Below are positions 58,256 to 64,000 of a stretch of 64,000 bases of DNA, one piece after another; the first letter of the stretch is position 1; each line of letters begins with the position of its first letter. Where the stretch lies: the NCBI RefSeq assembly GCF_013283785.1, contig NZ_JABCPZ010000014.1, positions 1 to 64,000 of the forward strand, written 5' to 3'. The position numbers and the translations under genes are program-made. The notes beneath the pieces were generated by a model that searched no databases, had not been told where the DNA came from, and saw only the letters and a program-made list of their open reading frames with translations. The DNA is from Nonomuraea antri (GTDB taxonomy: Bacteria > Actinomycetota > Actinomycetes > Streptosporangiales > Streptosporangiaceae).

Positions 58256-58293
58256 GGCCCTCCCCAAGGCTTGTGGCCGATGCGGGGAGGGCC
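58256..58293. terminator. Bidirectional terminator hairpin
   Basis: Perfect 10-bp stem (GGCCCTCCCC with GGGGAGGGCC) and an 18-nt loop between the converging LAL and StrR-like genes. A smaller TTCGAC/GTCGAA repeat follows at 58305-58322. Confidence 0.8.
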
Positions 58294-58350
58294 GATCCTG
58301 GTCATTCGACGCTCACGTCGAAGACCCGAGCCGCCGGCGACGTCCGGCGT

Positions 58351-59463
58351 TCATGACGTCGCGGCCGCGGGCTCGCCGGTGACTCCGGTGAGCCTGCCCT
58401 CCAGCCGATCGGCGAACTCCGTCCAGATCGCGGCGTGTGCTCGTGCCAGATCGCTGACGTTGGAGCCCCAGCGCGGCGGGACGTTCATCAGGATGCGGTC
58501 CCAGTCCTGGCCGGGGATCGCGTGCACGGCGAGCAGGCGCAGCAGGCTTCGCCCGGTCTCCGTGAGCCGGAGCGCGGGATCGGCCTTCAACCGGTTCAAC
58601 ATGGCCAGGCGGTCCTGGTCCTCGGCGAGCCGGAACGCCCGGCCGGAATCGCCTGCGCTGGGTTGCGGGACCGGCTGGATGTGTGATCTCCTGCGGCCCG
58701 CCGGTATGGGGCTCTCCCCACGTTCCAGCCGGCCCCGCACGTCCCGGACCGTCTCCGGGGAGAGCCCTACCTTTCTGGCGATCTGCCTGAGCGAGAGGGT
58801 GGGATCGCTGCGGATGAGTTCGGCCGCCTGCCTGCGCTCGGCCGTGCCGTCCAGGGGCCGGACCCGGCCGTCCCTGCCGATCCGCGCCTCGCCTTCCATC
58901 CGGCTTCCGCGCAGGTCCGCCACGGTCCCGGCGGACACGCCCGCGGCGGAGGCGACCATCCGGTCTGACCACTCCGGATGGCTCCCGATGATGCGCCTGG
59001 CGGCGCGCCTTCGATCGGCGAGCGTGAGAGGCAGTCCGTGCTCGATGTTCATGCGAACCGCCAGGACGAACGCGTCAGCCTCACTGCCCTCGAAGAACCG
59101 CGCCGCTATGGTGCGCTGACCCCGCAGCCGGGCCGCGCTCAACCGATGTAAGCCGTCGATGACCCGCATCGACGGGAAGTGCACCAAGATGGGGGGTATT
59201 TGCCCTTGGGCGGACAACAGCGCCTCCAGGTGCTCCGGATTCTCGCCGGCGATGCGCGGCGAGAACGCACCTGACAATCGCTCCAGGTCAACCTCGACGA
59301 TCGGCATGCTGTCGATGCTCGTGCTGGTCGGATCCACGGTTTCGCCCCCGCTCATATCGTGGCCGGTCATGTGCCGTTCTGGCCGCACTCCGCCGCAACC
59401 TTCGGTATTCCCGGCCCCGTCCCCGTCGTCGTGTGCGTGTGTCCTCTCTGCCGTCGCGCGCAT
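58351..59463 (-). CDS. StrR-like pathway-specific activator
   Basis: ParB/StrR-type regulator of about 370 residues from the ATG at 59463. Core: VDLERLSGAFSPRIAGENPE, PPILVHFPSMRVIDGLHRLS (ParB-like), then two HTH regions (MVASAAGVSAGTVADLRGSR and LRQIARKVGLSPETVRDVRG) and a C-terminal domain ending in GVTGEPAAATS. StrR homologues (Bbr, Tei15*, Dbv4) control glycopeptide genes. I chose 59463 because AGGAGG lies 4 nt upstream; this gives a Gly/Asp-rich N-terminal extension of about 50 residues beyond the usual start, so a start at 59370 or 59355 is an alternative. Confidence 0.9.
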   Translation of the reverse strand: MRATAERTHAHDDGDGAGNTEGCGGVRPERHMTGHDMSGGETVDPTSTSIDSMPIVEVDLERLSGAFSPRIAGENPEHLEALLSAQGQIPPILVHFPSMRVIDGLHRLSAARLRGQRTIAARFFEGSEADAFVLAVRMNIEHGLPLTLADRRRAARRIIGSHPEWSDRMVASAAGVSAGTVADLRGSRMEGEARIGRDGRVRPLDGTAERRQAAELIRSDPTLSLRQIARKVGLSPETVRDVRGRLERGESPIPAGRRRSHIQPVPQPSAGDSGRAFRLAEDQDRLAMLNRLKADPALRLTETGRSLLRLLAVHAIPGQDWDRILMNVPPRWGSNVSDLARAHAAIWTEFADRLEGRLTGVTGEPAAATS

Positions 59464-59805
59464 GCCACCTCCTGCCATCGGCGCCCACGCACATTCACCT
59501 CAAAAAAACGTAAATGTCCCTCCCTTGACCAAAACACCCCCTAATCCGATTTTTCGTGATCTTAGGGGAGTCGTGGCAACGCTCTGATCTGCGCAAAGGA
59601 CCGGTATCAGGCTTTCCTCTGTCCATAAATCAGGACACACGATCGATCACGAACGGCTATTCCCGCTGGTCCGCGAGTCGCGGGCGGAACAGCAGCGGCC
59701 CGCGACTCCGTAACGCAAGTCAAGACACCCCTTGCAGAATTTGACCGCGCGCGTTCGACCTGATCACGCCTGGTGAACCGCCCCTATTTCGGGCCCTGCC
59801 CACCC
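59464..59805. promoter_or_regulatory. Spacer with several CCCCTA/TAGGGG boxes (LAL or StrR control region)
   Basis: A 342-bp stretch without a gene, clearly AT-richer than the rest (AAAAAAACGTAAATG, GATTTTTCGTGATC). It contains an inverted repeat at 59538-59568, CCCCTA ... TAGGGG, with longer partial arms (CCCCTAATC / GATCTTAGGGG). CCCCTA also occurs as a direct pair at 59781 and 59803, just into the hydroxymandelate-oxidase end. TTGACC at 59525 might be a plus-strand -35. The promoter of the StrR-like gene must lie here. Confidence 0.6.
59753..59778. promoter_or_regulatory. Candidate StrR-type binding site
   Basis: GTTCGACC, then 11 bp, then GGTGAAC. This is close to the GTTCGACTG-N11-CAGTCGAAC type recognised by StrR/Bbr/Dbv4 proteins. 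It lies about 290 bp upstream of the StrR-like start, after the hydroxymandelate oxidase gene, so autoregulation is the likely use. One arm is imperfect. Confidence 0.4.
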
Positions 59806-62045
<2,240 letters not shown>

Positions 62046-62123
62046 TCAATGGCGGTCACTTTGACACCGGAATGGCCGGCGAACGAAATTAATTTGGACG
62101 GCGCCGACCCGTCGTTTTCTGTT

Positions 62124-63404
62124 TCAGGATTCTTCGCGGGCCGGCGCGAGGCCCTGCGCCATCCGGCGGTTCTTTTCCTCGGCCGTCTGCTCGACCCGGG
62201 CCATCGCCAGGCGGAGAATGGGCGGGGCCAGCACCGAGGTGATCATGGCTACCAGGATGATGATCGTGTACATCTCCACGGTGAGGACGCCCAGCCGCAG
62301 CCCGACCGTCGCCACGATCACCTGGATGACGCCCCTGGCGTTCATGCCCGCGCCCAGGGCCAGCGCCTCCCACCGGTTCATCCGGCTGGTCCAGGCGCCG
62401 AGGAAGGCCCCGAGGAACTTCCCGGCGAACGCGACGGACACCATGACCACCGCGACCCAGAGCACCTCCGGCCGCATCAGCGCGGCCAGGTCCATGCGCA
62501 GCCCGACGGTGGCGAAGTAGAGCGGCGCCAGCAGCCCCAGCACCACCGTCCGCAGCGGCGCGAGCCTGGCCGGGTCCGGCGCCGCGGCGCTGATCAGCAG
62601 GCCGGCGACGAACGCGCCGAGGACCGGCTCCATGCCGAGCACGTGCGTCCCCGCCGCGGACAGCAGCACGATCACCACGGTCGCGATGATCGTGGGCGAG
62701 CTGTCCTGGTACCTGCCGGTCAGCCAGAACGTGGCACGCACCAGGGGCCGGCCGGCCACCACGGCGACCAGCAGCACCCCGGCCAGGGCCGCCACGGAGG
62801 CCGCCACGCTCCCCGCGCGCACCCCGAATGTGGCCATCCCCGACACCACCGACAGCATCAGCCAGCCGAACGCGTCGTCGATCATGCCGGCCGTGAGCGT
62901 CAGCTGCCCGACGTTGCGGTGCAGCAGGTTCATGTCGTGGAGCGTCTTGGCGATCACCGGGATGGCGCTGACGCACATGGCCACGCCGAGGAAGAGCGCG
63001 AACACGGTCGCATCGGCGGGCCCGCGGATCGAGACCGGCAGCATCAGCCCGGCCGCGACCCCCATGGCCAGCGGTATGACCAGCCCGAACGCGCTCAGCC
63101 GGGCGATCGTCGTGCCCTGCCGGCGGATCAGCCGCAGGTCCAGGTGCGCGCCGGTCACGCCGACCAGCAGCAGCACCCCGACCTGCGCGACGGCGTCGAC
63201 CAGGTGGAACTGGGCCGGATCCGGCGGAAACAGCCATCCCAGCGGGCCGAGAACCAGGCCGGCGGCGAGCTCGCCCACCACCGCCGGCATCCGCAGCGCC
63301 ACCGCCGCGCGGCCCAGCAGCAGCGCCACCGCCAGCAGGGCGCCGAGCTGGAGCAGGAAGAGCAGGAGGGGGCCGGCCGCGATCGCGGGAGCGGGCCCGT
63401 TCAT
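62124..63404 (-). CDS. Na+/H+ or K+/H+ antiporter (CPA2 family)
   Basis: A 426-residue cation/proton antiporter with about 12 helices (LLLFLLQLGALLAVALLLGR, LVDAVAQVGVLLLVGVTGAH, TVFALFLGVAMCVSAIPVIA, VWVAVVMVSVAFAGKFLGAF). GALLAVALLLGRAAVALRMP and LVLGPLGW are typical of KefB/NapA proteins, as is MIDDAFGWLMLS with its paired acidic residue. Antiporters of this type lie beside halogenase and Hpg genes in several glycopeptide clusters, where a role in export or self-protection has been suggested. It overlaps the halogenase by 4 bp. Confidence 0.88.
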   Translation of the reverse strand: MNGPAPAIAAGPLLLFLLQLGALLAVALLLGRAAVALRMPAVVGELAAGLVLGPLGWLFPPDPAQFHLVDAVAQVGVLLLVGVTGAHLDLRLIRRQGTTIARLSAFGLVIPLAMGVAAGLMLPVSIRGPADATVFALFLGVAMCVSAIPVIAKTLHDMNLLHRNVGQLTLTAGMIDDAFGWLMLSVVSGMATFGVRAGSVAASVAALAGVLLVAVVAGRPLVRATFWLTGRYQDSSPTIIATVVIVLLSAAGTHVLGMEPVLGAFVAGLLISAAAPDPARLAPLRTVVLGLLAPLYFATVGLRMDLAALMRPEVLWVAVVMVSVAFAGKFLGAFLGAWTSRMNRWEALALGAGMNARGVIQVIVATVGLRLGVLTVEMYTIIILVAMITSVLAPPILRLAMARVEQTAEEKNRRMAQGLAPAREES

Positions 63405-64000
63405 GCGGGCCTGTACGGCACCCAGGACATCCCGTCCGGCGAAGCCACCAGGCCCCCTGGGAACACCGGCACCTCCGGCTCCGCGTCCTCGCCGAGCGTC
63501 GCCCTCATCTGGACCTGGCCGCCCTCGGCCATCACCTGCTTGACCACGGTGGACTTGAACATCGGCACCATGTTGCCGTCGTCGCTGTCGGCGACCGCCG
63601 CCACGGCGGCTTCGAACTCGGCCGACCGTGACCGCAGCCGGCCGGTCGTCGAGCCCGTCGCCAGGGCCTGCTCGCCGGACGACACGCCGCCCACCAGATC
63701 GACGAACGATTCGAGCTCGGTGTGGTCGTTGCGGGTGACCTTCTTCGCCTGCCAGAAGTACGACTCCTCGTCCCGGTGCATCTCGTAGAAGGAGACCAGG
63801 AACTCGTAGAAGACCCCGTACTCGCGCCGGTAGCGCGCCTCGAACTCCGTCAGCGCGGCCTTCTCGTCCAGGTCGCCGGACAGGACGCTGTTGATGGAGC
63901 GGGCGGCGAGCAACCCGCTGTACGTGGCCAGGTGCACGCCGGAGGAGAAGACCGGGTCGACGAAGCAGGCGGCGTCCCCGATCAGGATCATGCCGGGCCG
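63401..64000 (-). CDS. FADH2-dependent phenol halogenase, C-terminal part (cut by window edge)
   Basis: The last 199 residues of a flavin halogenase: ILIGDAACFVDPVFSSGVHL is the FAD pocket common to glycopeptide and pyrrole halogenases. SFYEMHRDEESYFWQAKKVT and the C-terminal FPGGLVASPDGMSWVPYRPA are typical of VhaA/BhaA-like enzymes that chlorinate beta-hydroxytyrosine or Hpg. The Trp-rich GWxWxIP motif and the FAD GxGxxG lie beyond the window. Its partner reductase could be the protein at 55295. It marks entry into a glycopeptide- or ramoplanin-type cluster that continues to the right. Confidence 0.88.
   Translation of the reverse strand, partial: RPGMILIGDAACFVDPVFSSGVHLATYSGLLAARSINSVLSGDLDEKAALTEFEARYRREYGVFYEFLVSFYEMHRDEESYFWQAKKVTRNDHTELESFVDLVGGVSSGEQALATGSTTGRLRSRSAEFEAAVAAVADSDDGNMVPMFKSTVVKQVMAEGGQVQMRATLGEDAEPEVPVFPGGLVASPDGMSWVPYRPA

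Noticed and set aside
58305..58322. TTCGAC-6-GTCGAA repeat as a StrR site
   Set aside because: Spacer is 6 bp rather than about 11 and it lies downstream of both converging genes.

Overview
High-GC actinomycete DNA, most like a Streptosporangiales genome (Nonomuraea or Actinomadura type). I infer this from the GC content, frequent AGG arginine codons, dense ATGA/GTGA-coupled operons, and gene content matching the left end of A40926-type glycopeptide clusters. No rRNA, tRNA, CRISPR array or transposase was recognised.

Layout. (1) 1-6.4 kb is a resistance or envelope-stress module: a MacB/FtsX-type ABC exporter with adaptor and lipoprotein on the minus strand, a divergent two-component system, and an unknown gene. 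(2) 6.4-14.4 kb is one leftward operon: ketosynthase, ACP, AMP ligase, MIO-type ammonia lyase/aminomutase, phosphopantetheinyl transferase, Tat-exported sugar-oxidase-like flavoprotein, a putative deazaflavin-type reductase and a TIM-barrel protein. It looks like an aryl-acyl starter pathway. (3) 14.5-18.7 kb is a sporulation-delaying-protein (SDP)-like toxin locus, sdpC-sdpA-sdpB, with a divergent GntR/DUF1648 pair where the immunity genes of Bacillus would lie. The operon ends with a translationally coupled LmbU-family regulator. (4) 18.8-46.1 kb holds deoxysugar, pyrrole-carboxylate and acyl-activation genes: RmlA/RmlB, 2,3-dehydratase, 3-ketoreductase, C-methyltransferase, two aminotransferases, 3,4-ketoisomerase, N,N-dimethyltransferase, a probable amino-sugar N-oxygenase, a TDP-pentose pair, four DUF1205-type glycosyltransferases, a CloN2/N3/N4/N5-like pyrrole cassette, a FAAL/ACP/GNAT set and a second LmbU regulator. 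(5) 46.2-55.9 kb is a RiPP module: ABC exporter, a 31-residue precursor peptide missed by ordinary gene calling, a LuxR-type regulator, GNAT acyltransferase, HFCD cysteine decarboxylase, class III LanKC synthetase, ABC-2 permease and FMN reductase. (6) 55.9-64 kb is the start of a glycopeptide- or ramoplanin-like locus: ferredoxin, LAL and StrR-like regulators, hydroxymandelate oxidase, hydroxymandelate synthase, Na+/H+ antiporter and a phenol halogenase cut by the window edge.

How they may work together. The precursor ends in Ser-x2-Ser-x3-Cys with Cys as the last residue. With LanKC plus an HFCD decarboxylase this is the signature of an avionin macrocycle (lipolanthine/goadvionin type). FAAL, ACP and GNAT proteins can supply an N-acyl chain. 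Four glycosyltransferases matching about four sugar branches point to a heavily glycosylated lipolanthine, perhaps pyrroylated and N-oxidised on a sugar. I know of no described compound with this combination; this is inference from gene content.

Regulation. A near-perfect 18-bp palindrome with core CGC(T/C)GGCG lies upstream of the ketosynthase operon, at three divergent promoters in the sugar/acyl region, and (16 bp, inside the preceding gene) upstream of the RiPP operon. It is a strong candidate LmbU-family operator that would unite parts 2, 4 and 5 into one regulon. A second set of CCCCTA/TAGGGG boxes lies at other promoters, including the glycopeptide side.
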